Notes: generated by a model not told the origin, from the letters alone. Positions 55,662-63,587 are shown, numbered from the stretch's first letter. The stretch is 64,000 bases of DNA from Candidatus Phosphoribacter hodrii (GCA_016707175.1 JADJIB010000002.1:372001-436000); one strand, 5' to 3'. Numbers and translations: made by a program.

Positions 55662-56294
55662 ATGTCTCTCAGCGTCCAGGGCTCGCTGCTCGACCTCGAC
55701 GACCACCCGGCGTTCGGTGAGTTGGGCGACACGGTCCAGCGCATCACGCTCGGCCTCGGCGCCTGGCTCGACGTCCGCCCAGGCTGGCTCACGGGATCGG
55801 ACGCTCTCTTCGAGCAGGTCCGGACCGCCGTCCCCTGGCAGGCCGAGCGGCGCCAGATGTACGACAACGTCGTCGACGTCCCCCGCCTCACCCGCTTCTA
55901 CCGCACCGGGGAAGCGCTCCCCCTGGCCTTGCTCGATGACGCCCGCGACCGACTCTCGGCGCACTATCGGCCCGAGTTGGGCGAAGACTTCACCAGCGCC
56001 GGGCTGTGCCTCTATCGGGATGGCAACGACAGCGTGGCCTGGCACGGCGACACCATCGGCCGTGGCGCGACGACCGACACGATGGTCGCGATCCTGTCCC
56101 TCGGCGCCGCTCGCCCGCTGTGTCTGCGCCCGCGCGGAGGTGGGCGGACGGCATACCGGATCCCGCTGGGGCACGGCGATCTCGCGGTGATGGGCGGCTC
56201 CTGCCAACGCACCTGGGAGCATGCGATCCCCAAGACGGCCAAGCAGGTGGGCGCACGGATCTCGGTCCAATTCCGCCCGCGCGGCGTCGCCTGA
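55662..56294 (+). CDS. alkB: AlkB-family 2-oxoglutarate/Fe(II) dioxygenase
   Basis: 210 residues from ATG 55662; an ATG 18 bases upstream lies inside the LexA box and is rejected. Fe(II) ligands are His and Asp in SVAWHGDTIG and His in TWEHAIPK; the arginine in GARISVQFR would bind 2-oxoglutarate. YDNVVDVPRLTRFY is the nucleotide-recognition region. AlkB enzymes oxidatively remove alkyl groups from DNA or RNA bases. The LexA box fits a repair function. It is convergent with leuA, with a shared terminator hairpin. Confidence 0.9.
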   Translation: MSLSVQGSLLDLDDHPAFGELGDTVQRITLGLGAWLDVRPGWLTGSDALFEQVRTAVPWQAERRQMYDNVVDVPRLTRFYRTGEALPLALLDDARDRLSAHYRPELGEDFTSAGLCLYRDGNDSVAWHGDTIGRGATTDTMVAILSLGAARPLCLRPRGGGRTAYRIPLGHGDLAVMGGSCQRTWEHAIPKTAKQVGARISVQFRPRGVA

Positions 56295-56312
56295 GACCCC
56301 GCCCGCACAAGG

Positions 56313-56348
56313 GGTATGCCGCCCGCTCGGGTGAGCGGGCGGCATACC
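56313..56348. terminator. 16-bp bidirectional hairpin containing inverted GGTATGCCGC words
   Basis: GGTATGCCGCCCGCTC (56313-56328) pairs perfectly with 56333-56348 around the tetraloop GGGT. It lies between the convergent alkB and leuA stops (18 and 29 bases away) and can serve both. The two outer arms are the abundant GGTATGCCGC word in inverted orientation. Confidence 0.85.
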
Positions 56349-56377
56349 TGATGTGCGTGGTGAGAGCGCGAGAAGCC

Positions 56378-58129
56378 TCAGACGAGGACGGTGGTCTCGC
56401 GCAGGGCCCGGTTGACGGCCGAGACGATGGCCTTGAGCGAGGCGCGGACGATCGAGGAGTCGATGCCGACGCCCCAGAGGACCCGCTCGCCGACTGCGCA
56501 CTCGACGTAGGCGGCCGCCGTGGCGTCGCCGCCGGAGGACATGGCGTGCTCGGCGTAGTCGAGGACTCGCACGTCGACGCCCAACTGGTTGATCGCCTCG
56601 CAGAACGCGGCGATCGGGCCGTTGCCGTGGCCGGTCAGGGTCATCACCTCGGTGGCCGACGCGCTGCGGTCGCGGATGCCGAGGGTGAGCAGGGTCTCGC
56701 CGTCCTCGTCGGCCTCAACCTTGGCCGAGGCGAGCCGGAAGCGGCCCCACGGGTGCTCGGGCGTCGGGAGGTACTCGTCCTCGAACTTGTGCCACAGGTC
56801 GGCGGGCGTGACCTCGCCGCCGTCCTGGTCGACGTCGCGCTGGACGACTGCGGAGAACTCGATCTGCAGCCGGCGCGGCAGGTCCATGCCCTGCTCGGTC
56901 TTCATGATGTAGGCGACGCCGCCCTTGCCCGACTGGCTGTTGACGCGCACGACCGCCTCATAGCTGCGGCCGAGGTCGTGCGGGTCGATCGGCAGGTAGG
57001 GCACCGCCCACGGCACGCCGTTGACGTCGGTGCCGGCGGCAGTGGCGTCCTTCTCCAGCCACTCGAAGCCCTTCTTGATGGCGTCCTGGTGCGAGCCGGA
57101 GAAGGCCGTGAAGACGAGGTCGCCGCCGTAGGGGTGGCGCTCGTGCACCGGCAGTTGGTTGCAGTGCTCGACGGTGCGACGGATCTCGTCGATGTTCGAG
57201 AAGTCGATCTGCGGGTCGATGCCCTGCGAGAAGAGGTTCATCCCGAGGGTGACCAGGTCGACGTTTCCGGTGCGCTCGCCGTTGCCGAACAGGCAGCCCT
57301 CGATGCGGTCGGCGCCGGCGAGGTAGCCCAACTCCGCCGCCGCGACCCCGGTGCCCCGGTCGTTGTGCGGGTGCAGCGACACGACGACCGAGTCCCGCCG
57401 GTCCAGGTGTCGGACCATCCACTCGATGGAGTCGGCATAGACGTTCGGGGTGATCATCTCGACCGTCGCGGGGAGGTTGATGATCATCTTGTGGTCGGGG
57501 GTCGGGTCGATGACATCGATGACCTCGTTGCACACCCGGACGGCGAACTCCAACTCGGTGCCGGTGTAGGACTCCGGCGAGTACTCGTAGAAGACGTCGG
57601 TCTCGGGGACCGTCTCCTCGAGCTTGCGACACAGCCGCGCGCCCTGCAGCGCGATGTCGACGATGCCGTCCTGGTCCAGGCCGAAGACCACCCGACGCTG
57701 CAGGATCGAGGTCGAGTTGTAGAAGTGGACGATGGCCTGCTTCGACCCGCGAATGGCGTCGAAGGTGCGCTCGATGAGGTGGTCACGGCATTGGGTGAGC
57801 ACCTGGATGGTCACGTCGTCGGGGATGTGCCCGCCGTCGATGAGCTCGCGGCAGAAGGTGTAGTCGGTCTCGCTCGCGCTCGGGAAACCGACCTCGATCT
57901 CCTTGTAGCCCATCCGGACCAGCAGGTCGAACATCCGCATCTTGCGGGCCGGGTTCATCGGGTCGATGAGCGCCTGGTTGCCGTCACGCAGGTCCACCGC
58001 GCACCAGCGCGGGGCCACGGTCATCCGTTTGGTCGGCCAGGTCCGATCGGGCAGGTCGATCGCGATCTGCTCGTGGAACGGCACGTACTTGCCGAACGGC
58101 ATACGGGAAGGGGTCTGGGGGTGTCGCAT
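56378..58129 (-). CDS. leuA: 2-isopropylmalate synthase
   Basis: 583 residues. The TIM barrel has CAVDLRDGNQALIDP (metal Asp and catalytic Arg), YKEIEVGFPSASETDY, SLHPHNDRGTGVAAAE (metal His pair) and GCLFGNGERTGN. The C-terminal third is the leucine-binding regulatory domain (VRVLDYAEHAMSSGGDATAAAYVEC). It condenses acetyl-CoA with 2-oxoisovalerate, the committed step of leucine synthesis. GAGGAAG precedes the ATG at 58129. A leader with three leucine codons lies upstream. Confidence 0.95.
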   Translation of the reverse strand: MRHPQTPSRMPFGKYVPFHEQIAIDLPDRTWPTKRMTVAPRWCAVDLRDGNQALIDPMNPARKMRMFDLLVRMGYKEIEVGFPSASETDYTFCRELIDGGHIPDDVTIQVLTQCRDHLIERTFDAIRGSKQAIVHFYNSTSILQRRVVFGLDQDGIVDIALQGARLCRKLEETVPETDVFYEYSPESYTGTELEFAVRVCNEVIDVIDPTPDHKMIINLPATVEMITPNVYADSIEWMVRHLDRRDSVVVSLHPHNDRGTGVAAAELGYLAGADRIEGCLFGNGERTGNVDLVTLGMNLFSQGIDPQIDFSNIDEIRRTVEHCNQLPVHERHPYGGDLVFTAFSGSHQDAIKKGFEWLEKDATAAGTDVNGVPWAVPYLPIDPHDLGRSYEAVVRVNSQSGKGGVAYIMKTEQGMDLPRRLQIEFSAVVQRDVDQDGGEVTPADLWHKFEDEYLPTPEHPWGRFRLASAKVEADEDGETLLTLGIRDRSASATEVMTLTGHGNGPIAAFCEAINQLGVDVRVLDYAEHAMSSGGDATAAAYVECAVGERVLWGVGIDSSIVRASLKAIVSAVNRALRETTVLV

Positions 58130-58140
58130 CGGTGGGACTT

Positions 58141-58220
58141 CCTCGTCGGGTCTGCGGGGGGTGCGGCGCGCACAGCAGTCTCCGCGACGAGGGGGGCCGT
58201 CAGATCAGGCCTCGTCGCGG
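58141..58220 (-). promoter_or_regulatory. leuA leader with mutually exclusive hairpins
   Basis: On the minus strand three segments occur in order: A CCGCGACGAGG (58220-58210), B CCTCGTCGCGG (58192-58182) and C CCCGACGAGG (58150-58141). A and B form an 11-bp stem, B and C an alternative 8-bp stem, so only one can exist. A overlaps the end of the leader peptide and C abuts the leuA ribosome site. An attenuator or translation switch is inferred; which fold is ON is not clear. Confidence 0.65.
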
Positions 58221-58246
58221 CAAGGAAGGAGGAGCCCACGTGCCAC
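58205..58246 (-). CDS. leuA leader peptide
   Basis: A 13-codon open frame from GTG 58246 reads MARGLLLPCRDEA, with three consecutive leucine codons (CTC CTC CTT). Six bases before the GTG stands TACCCT, a possible -10 element, with TTGGAC 19 bases further upstream, so a leaderless leader transcript is likely. Ribosome stalling at the Leu codons would cover hairpin arm A. Similar short leaders precede leuA in other actinobacteria. Confidence 0.6.
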   Translation of the reverse strand: MARGLLLPCRDEA

Positions 58247-58345
58247 GGGCACAGGGTATGCCGTGTGGTTGCCGCGCGTCCAACCGCCCCACCGCTGCGG
58301 CCCGAAAGATGAGATTCCTCCCGATCAGGTGATTTCTCTCGACGG

Positions 58346-59058
58346 GCGGAGTGGATCGGCGAGTCGGCCACCGACCCGACCGTTCTCACGCGTTTTGTCA
58401 CCGGCATCGATGGGCGGCTGGCGCTGTCCACGAGCAAGTCCGGTCACCGGATCGTGCAGATGGTCGACCTGCACGGTGACGCCATGGGCACCCTCAGCCG
58501 CCAAAGCCGCCATCAAAGCCGTCCAATACGCCAACAAAATCGGACGCGCCGTCACCGGAACCGTCAAAGCAGCCCGCGGCGCAGCCGCTCAATCACGAGT
58601 AGGCCGGGCCGCCGAACGCATCGCAAGCAAGGGATGCAACTGCTTCATCGCCGGAACCCTCGTCGACACCGACCACGGGCCAGTCCCCATCGAAGACATC
58701 CAAGTCGTGGTCACCGAAGAACACCCTTCTCCGTCGACGGCGATGGCTGGGTCCTCTCCGGCGACCTACAGGTCGGAGACCACCTCGCCCAACACAACCA
58801 CACCACCACTACCATCAAGTCGATCACCCGCAGCCAACGGGTCGTCACCATGGCAATCCCTACATCCAGATAGGGCGGAGTCAGGGTGTCGGAGAATTCC
58901 GCGTTTCCTGGGGCAACACTTACAAGAAGTGGAAGAAGAGCACGGGAGCCGAGCTGGCCGCAACTCGAGTGCATGGGAACGTCAGCATGCGACATGGAGG
59001 GATCGATCTGCATACCAGCAATGGAACTCGCGATTGGACGTTGAGGAAGCGTGGCTAG
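58346..59058 (+). pseudogene. decayed RHS-repeat/HINT polymorphic toxin, C-terminal remnant
   Basis: Four homologous pieces lie in shifting frames. 58346-58490: RHS-like TRFVTGIDGRLALSTSKSG and VDLHGDAMGTL. About 58503-58724: pre-HINT helix, then CNCFIAGTLVDTDHGPVPIE, the start of a pretoxin HINT domain. About 58725-58870: HPFSVDGDGWVLSGDLQVGD after a one-base deletion. 58855-59058: a short toxin-like tip (NPYIQIGRSQGVGEFRVSW to TLRKRG) in the third frame. The main RHS body is missing. The tip's TAG overlaps the start of the next gene, as in toxin-immunity pairs. Confidence 0.75.
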
Positions 59059-59446
59059 TCAGTATCAGCCCATGCCCCTTTCCCGAATGGTCGACCTCGT
59101 GGAATTCGAGGCGCGTGCGCGTCACTTAAGTTGCGACGTCCACTGGCAAGGCCGACGTCCCGTCATTCGAATAGGGCAAGAGGGAGGTGACGCTCGAGTA
59201 CAATTGACTCTGGACGACGAGGTGTTCCTTCTCGACACCGATGATGGCTACGAACTAGTCGCATCGGAGGTTGGGGCCACCGAGCAGCGTGAGTTGATTC
59301 AAGAATTGGTCATCGTCATATCGAAGTACCTCCGCAGAGAGTATAGATCTCAAAGGCGGCGGGGATTGCTCGGGGTCCGAAACATCCGAGAAGTCGGCGC
59401 GGGAGCGACAGCCTACGTCTTTCGCGAAGCAAGGGCGTCAAAGTGA
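59051..59446 (+). CDS. putative immunity protein of the RHS toxin tip
   Basis: 131 residues from GTG 59051, overlapping the toxin-tip stop by eight bases, with GAGGAAG just upstream. It is a small alpha/beta protein (FEARARHLSCDVHWQGRRPV, LTLDDEVFLLDTDDGYELV) with a basic C-terminus (KYLRREYRSQRRRGLLG). No known domain is recognised. Base composition is more AT-rich than core genes. Immunity function rests on position and size only. Confidence 0.6.
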   Translation: MASQYQPMPLSRMVDLVEFEARARHLSCDVHWQGRRPVIRIGQEGGDARVQLTLDDEVFLLDTDDGYELVASEVGATEQRELIQELVIVISKYLRREYRSQRRRGLLGVRNIREVGAGATAYVFREARASK

Positions 59447-59725
59447 CCCAGTCTTTCCGCCGTGCTGAGTGGAAATCTCACGCGCCTTAAGAACTGATGG
59501 CCGCGAACTTCTGGCTTGCCGGAGTCAGGGTCACTCCGTGGAAGCGCCAGGCATCCGGTGGATAAGTCTGGATTCTTGTCCGCGAGTGAGGCGAAACCCA
59601 GCTCTATCTATTTCAAGATCGAAGACCAATTATCACGAAGAATGGTTATGCTCACCGTCAGAGTTTGATATAATCTGGCCAAATGATCCTGAACAAGACT
59701 ATCCTATCAGGAATGCGAGTCAGGA
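59447..59725 (+). other. AT-richer stretch with degenerate coding fragments
   Basis: No convincing complete gene. One frame (59469-59813) holds a plausible fragment KTNYHEEWLCSPSEFDIIWP, possibly the remnant of another toxin tip or immunity gene, and runs into the next gene out of frame. The words ATATAATC and TTATCACG show a composition unlike the rest of the window. Confidence 0.4.
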
Positions 59726-60082
59726 ATGCGAGAAACGTTCCGCAAGGCGCACTGGTGGACGGGCATCATCCAATCGTCACTTGGGTATTCAGTGTACTTG
59801 CGTAACGGGCTGAGCATTCGCTATGAGGATGAGTTCGGAGTTCTCCTGCTAGACGCAGACGCAATGACCGAAAGGCCCGTGGTGACTGTTGCGGTCGAAA
59901 GTGCTCCTGACAGGCCCGAACGGTCCCGTCGCGAGGTGCTGGTTCGGATTCAGCGAGCTCTCGAGTGGGATGGCACAAAAGTCCATCTTCAATATGAAGA
60001 CGGAACGTACTGGTCACCGACTGACGAACCTCGTTCTTCAGGCCGAGATCCGCAAAGTTGGGATGGCTCGTCTGGCGAGTGA
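59726..60082 (+). CDS. orphan immunity-like protein
   Basis: 118 residues from ATG 59726. MRETFRKAHWWTGIIQSSLG is followed by alternating strands (YSVYLRNGLSIRYEDEFGVLLLDAD) and a helix (REVLVRIQRALEWDGTKVHL), a compact alpha/beta pattern. AT-richer codon use and the absence of the GTATGCC word mark it as foreign. I recognise no family; a role as a stand-alone immunity gene is inferred from the RHS remnant upstream. Confidence 0.5.
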   Translation: MRETFRKAHWWTGIIQSSLGYSVYLRNGLSIRYEDEFGVLLLDADAMTERPVVTVAVESAPDRPERSRREVLVRIQRALEWDGTKVHLQYEDGTYWSPTDEPRSSGRDPQSWDGSSGE

Positions 60083-60163
60083 GAGAACCGGGCCGGGTGG
60101 TACTCGTGGATGACGCGGAACACGGGCTGGGGAGTGCCATTCGGTCACGGCCGCTAGACGAGA

Positions 60164-60427
60164 ATGGGCCATTTTGCTATCGCTCCACTTGCTAGACTGA
60201 ACGAACTGAGGATTCTTGACGCGGATGACGGCCGGGGCGTTCGGGAAGATCCCGACCACGCCGGTCCCGAGCGGTGCCAATTAGGGAGGAATCGAGTGTC
60301 CGTGGAAACGCCGACGGGCCGGCTATCCGTAGACTTGCGGGGCGTGCACACTATGACAAATCGACTAGCTCGCGGGTCCGCCCAGCCGCGCATCGTCGAC
60401 AGAATTCTGACTGAGCGAGGCTTGTGA
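60164..60427 (+). CDS. small open frame, possible second toxin-tip remnant
   Basis: 88 codons; the first half (GVREDPDHAGPERC) reads poorly, but the second half (VETPTGRLSVDLRGVHTMTN, then RIVDRILTERGL) looks like a genuine protein C-terminus. Its TGA lies one base before the next gene, again a tip-plus-immunity spacing. It may be a fragment without its own start. Confidence 0.35.
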   Translation: MGHFAIAPLARLNELRILDADDGRGVREDPDHAGPERCQLGRNRVSVETPTGRLSVDLRGVHTMTNRLARGSAQPRIVDRILTERGL

Positions 60428-60428
60428 C

Positions 60429-60788
60429 ATGATGACGTTTCACGGAGTGAAATCTCCCGCACTCGATATCCCGCTTATCGAACTGGAGACTCCACAGGGG
60501 GATCTCGTCGATCTCTACAACGACTACCATCTCCAATCCGTCGTGTTGCGAGGGGACCAACTGACCTTCGGTTTCGCTTCGGTCACTGCAGGCACCCCGA
60601 CTGACGTTCGGTTTTCGGGTGTCCGGGATTTGCACGTGCTGCAAGCTAAGGATTGGGTGCCCCGAGAGGCCGATCAAATCGATCATCTCCTAATCCGCCC
60701 AAGCGGGCAGCGGCGCCGCGTCACCTTTAAGGCAGGCGGTTTGCGGTACGAATTCGACTGCTCAATGATGACCCTCGTAAGATCATGA
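60429..60788 (+). CDS. orphan immunity-like protein 2
   Basis: 119 residues from ATG 60429. Beta-rich sequence: MMTFHGVKSPALDIPLIELE, DLVDLYNDYHLQSVVLRGDQ, LTFGFASVTAGTPTDVRFSG, RRRVTFKAGGLRYEFDC. The pattern suits a small beta-sandwich and resembles immunity proteins of toxin loci in size. No family is recognised. It starts one base after the preceding frame. Confidence 0.55.
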   Translation: MMTFHGVKSPALDIPLIELETPQGDLVDLYNDYHLQSVVLRGDQLTFGFASVTAGTPTDVRFSGVRDLHVLQAKDWVPREADQIDHLLIRPSGQRRRVTFKAGGLRYEFDCSMMTLVRS

Positions 60789-61000
60789 CGGGGTGACTTC
60801 ACTCCAAGAGGGGCTGTCCTGCGAACGGTGTTCAAGCACAACGAAATGCCCATGAAGTGCCTGAACTGGCTCACCCCAGGCGACACCTACGAACAGATCT
60901 GGGCTGTTCCCGATCGAGGGTGTGGGTAAGCGGGTCGGCGGGTCGTTACCGAGGTGGTGCCGGTCTCCCGGTGGTGGCAAGCGGAAGGCCTGACCAGGAC
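60789..61000. other. intergenic remnant between the toxin island and core genes
   Basis: About 210 bases without a complete gene. One frame (about 60810-60932) reads VFKHNEMPMKCLNWLTPGDT, faintly like the C-terminal end of an IS30/IS481-type transposase, followed by a stop. This would be the right border of the acquired island, but the match is too short to be sure. Confidence 0.25.
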
Positions 61001-61441
61001 CTAAAGCCGACGGGCGCATTCGATCGTGGCGTCGAGGTCAAGTCCGTAGGTCGGGCCGCCACGACGGGCGTAGTGGTCGAGCCGGGCGGCTCCTCTGGTC
61101 AGGAGCCGCTCGGCGCCGGTCAAGTTGCCGCGGGCTTGGTGCGTCAGGCCGACACAGAGCTGCGCCAGGCCCTGCCACAGGTCGCGCTCCTCGCCGGGTC
61201 CGGCCTTCCAGCGTGCTTCCAGCACTTCGTGCGCCGTGAACGGTCGGCCGTCTCGCACCAACTGCCGCGCGAGAGCGAGCGTCTCGGTCGGGGGCAACGG
61301 CTCCTCCGATACCGGCTCGACACCCTCGCTCCCGTAGGGCAGCGGACGACCCAACGCATCGCGCGGCCGCCCCTGCCGCGCCCGGCCGGCCTCGTTCCGG
61401 TCACGAGCACGCGAGCCGTCGCCCCCGCGGGTAGCCGTCAT
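61001..61441 (-). CDS. DUF309 domain protein
   Basis: 146 residues. The first about 45 residues are basic and disordered. Then the DUF309 helices follow: GRPFTAHEVLEARWKAGPGE, WQGLAQLCVGLTHQARGN and GAERLLTRGAARLDHYARR. The conserved HEVLE..W and LAQL..G..H..RGN features are clear. Function is unknown; members are small cytosolic helical proteins. It marks the return to core codon usage after the island. Confidence 0.8.
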   Translation of the reverse strand: MTATRGGDGSRARDRNEAGRARQGRPRDALGRPLPYGSEGVEPVSEEPLPPTETLALARQLVRDGRPFTAHEVLEARWKAGPGEERDLWQGLAQLCVGLTHQARGNLTGAERLLTRGAARLDHYARRGGPTYGLDLDATIECARRL

Positions 61442-61593
61442 GACCGAACCAGACAGTCACTCGGCACGTGCGTCATCCACCCATCGTGCGGCCCACGATG
61501 GCTGGAGGCAACCCGCGCGCACGTAGGCAGGACGTTGCTGGTTATGTTTCACGGGGCGTCGTCTGCGGGCGGGTGTCGGGGTAGCAGGGCAGG

Positions 61594-62919
61594 ATGTCCG
61601 GTATGCCGCCCAACCACCTCTCCCCCGCCGCCACGCCGAACGGCATACATCGCTGCTCGATCCTGCCGACGTATCTGCTGCGCCGCCTCGCTCTCGATGA
61701 CGACCCGCACGTCGCCGACGTGGCGCAACGGACGATCGGCTTCGACACTCCGTGGCGGGAGCGGCGCATCGTCGTGGCTGAGCGCACCCAGCGCAAACCG
61801 CGCGGGCTGGTCCCCCCGGACATGGTGCGGCGGGCCAAAGCGCTCGACGCTGGTAAGCGCGTCCAGGTGACGGCGACCCTCCCGGCCGCCCCCGAGCGGT
61901 CCATTCACGACGCCAACCACTCGACGTCGCTGCCCGGTCAGCTGGTCCGAGCCGAAGGCGCCGACCCGGCCGACGACGTGGCGGTCAACGAGGCCTACGA
62001 CGGGCTCGGGGCGACCTGGTCACTGTTGTGGACGGCATACCAACGCGACTCCCTCGACGGGAAAGGGCTGCCGCTCGTCGCGACGGTCCACTTCGACCGA
62101 GGCTATGACAACGCGTTCTGGGACGGCACCCAGATGGTCTTCGGCGACGGCGACGGGGTCTATTTCGACGGGTTCACGTCATGCATCGACGTCATCGGGC
62201 ACGAGCTCGCCCATGGGCTCACGCAATACACGGCGGGGCTCACCTATGTCGCCCAGTCCGGTGCGCTTAACGAGTCGGTGTCCGACGTGTTCGGGATCCT
62301 GGTCAAGCAGATGCACGAGAACGAGACCGCCGAGACCTCCGACTGGCTCATCGGCGAGGGGCTGTTCACCGACCGGGTCAAGGGCGTCGCGCTGCGCTCG
62401 ATGAAGGCGCCGGGCACGGCATACGACGACCCGGTCCTCGGCCGCGATCCGCAGCCGGCTCACATGGACGACTTCGAGGACCTGCCCCACGACGCCGAGC
62501 ACGACAACGGCGGCGTCCACACCAATTCCGGTATCCCCAACCGGGCGTTCTACCTCGCGGCGAGCGCGTTGGGGGGTCATGCGTGGGAGCGGGCCGGGCA
62601 GATCTGGTTCGACACGATCACGGCCAAGGGGGTGCCCAAGGACATCGACTTCGCGGGCTTCGCAGCGCGCACGGTGGCGGCGGCGAGCAAGCGCTACGGC
62701 AAGGGGACAGGCGTCGAGGAACCAGGCCTGCGCCATTCCCGCGGGCCGGCCCGGCTCGATGTAGTGCTCCCTGCCAAAGAAGCCCGCAAAGACCTGCTCC
62801 GGCATCGAGAGCATCCCCCCGACATCGGTGGTCTGCGAGGCATGGCAAGACAGTGCCGCGCGGCGCTGCGGCAGGTATGCCGCGACATCCACCTGCCAGT
62901 GGATCTCCGCCTCGGGTGA
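61594..62919 (+). CDS. M4-family (thermolysin/protealysin-like) metallopeptidase with run-on C-terminus
   Basis: 441 residues as read. A short propeptide-like N-terminus (HRCSILPTYLLRRLA) precedes the catalytic domain: DVIGHELAHGLTQYTAGLTY (zinc HExxH), GALNESVSDVFG (third ligand Glu) and GVHTNSGIPNRAFYL. There is no signal peptide, as in protealysins. Up to YGKGTGVEE (about 62720) it follows the family. The remaining about 65 codons are simply the complement of the opposing PIG-L gene, so the native end and stop are missing. The peptidase core is complete and may still work. Confidence 0.82.
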   Translation: MSGMPPNHLSPAATPNGIHRCSILPTYLLRRLALDDDPHVADVAQRTIGFDTPWRERRIVVAERTQRKPRGLVPPDMVRRAKALDAGKRVQVTATLPAAPERSIHDANHSTSLPGQLVRAEGADPADDVAVNEAYDGLGATWSLLWTAYQRDSLDGKGLPLVATVHFDRGYDNAFWDGTQMVFGDGDGVYFDGFTSCIDVIGHELAHGLTQYTAGLTYVAQSGALNESVSDVFGILVKQMHENETAETSDWLIGEGLFTDRVKGVALRSMKAPGTAYDDPVLGRDPQPAHMDDFEDLPHDAEHDNGGVHTNSGIPNRAFYLAASALGGHAWERAGQIWFDTITAKGVPKDIDFAGFAARTVAAASKRYGKGTGVEEPGLRHSRGPARLDVVLPAKEARKDLLRHREHPPDIGGLRGMARQCRAALRQVCRDIHLPVDLRLG

Positions 62920-63504
62920 TCCCATCGGGTTGCCGTCATCCATCGGCCCATCGGGGTCGAAGCCGTCCTCACCCAGGCCGGCCTCCCGGGCGGCGGCCAT
63001 GAAGCCGCGCATCAGGTCGCGGTTCATCGTCGACTCGAGCAGGCGAGGACGCTGAGCAGCCAACTCGGCGGCCCGGTGGACGACCTGGTGCACCTTGACG
63101 TGGTCCGGGTGTCCATAGCCCCCGTGCCAGTCGTAACCGATCAACACATCGGCCGACTCCTCGTCGAGGATGGTGGCCAGCCGCCCGGCAGCCTCGTCCA
63201 GCGGGGCCTGGACGAAGGCACCCTCGTGGTCGTTCTGATCCCAGCCGGTCATCCCCGAGTCGACATAGCCCAGCCACTCGACCCGATGCACGCCCAGGGC
63301 GGCCGCCGACCCGGCCAACTCCACCCGACGCCGCTGGGCAACGGTCTCACCCGGGGCGAGGTCGGCAGCGGCCTCACCGTGCTCGCCACCGGTGGACACG
63401 ACCAGCACCACCCGGTGGCCTTCCTCGACGGCCCGACACATCGCCCCAGCGGTCTGGGACGCCTCATCGTCGGGATGGGCGTGAACGAACACCAAAGTCG
63501 ACAT
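62179..63504 (-). CDS. PIG-L family (MshB/Mca-like) deacetylase with run-on C-terminus
   Basis: 441 residues as read from ATG 63504, of which only about 1-275 (63504-62680) are family-like. VFVHAHPDDEASQTAGAM (zinc His and Asp pair), VVSTGGEHGEA, DVLIGYDWHGGYGHPDHVKV (third zinc His) and ALSCHASQTTD identify the fold. Such enzymes deacetylate GlcNAc-Ins or cleave mycothiol conjugates in actinobacteria. After EPGRPAGMAQAWFLDA the frame continues for about 165 codons antisense to the M4 gene, with no native stop. The real end is probably lost or lies near 62710. Confidence 0.8.
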   Translation of the reverse strand: MSTLVFVHAHPDDEASQTAGAMCRAVEEGHRVVLVVSTGGEHGEAAADLAPGETVAQRRRVELAGSAAALGVHRVEWLGYVDSGMTGWDQNDHEGAFVQAPLDEAAGRLATILDEESADVLIGYDWHGGYGHPDHVKVHQVVHRAAELAAQRPRLLESTMNRDLMRGFMAAAREAGLGEDGFDPDGPMDDGNPMGSPEAEIHWQVDVAAYLPQRRAALSCHASQTTDVGGMLSMPEQVFAGFFGREHYIEPGRPAGMAQAWFLDACPLAVALARRRHRARCEAREVDVLGHPLGRDRVEPDLPGPLPRMTPQRARREVERPVGDTGIGVDAAVVVLGVVGQVLEVVHVSRLRIAAEDRVVVCRARRLHRAQRDALDPVGEQPLADEPVGGLGGLVLVHLLDQDPEHVGHRLVKRTGLGDIGEPRRVLREPMGELVPDDVDA

Positions 63505-63587
63505 AAGCGCTCAGCATGCCGTGTCAGGCAGACCTCACCAAACCAGCCGCGCACCCGGGCGGGCTCTCGCAGACCCGAGTGCCGGGC

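Noticed and set aside
58130..58340. Search for a T-box or riboswitch in the leuA leader
   Set aside because: No T-box consensus or known riboswitch motif; the leucine-codon leader explains the structure better.
60810..60932. Possible transposase C-terminus (MKCLNWLTPGDT)
   Set aside because: Only about 30 residues with weak resemblance; no inverted repeats or target duplication could be confirmed by eye.
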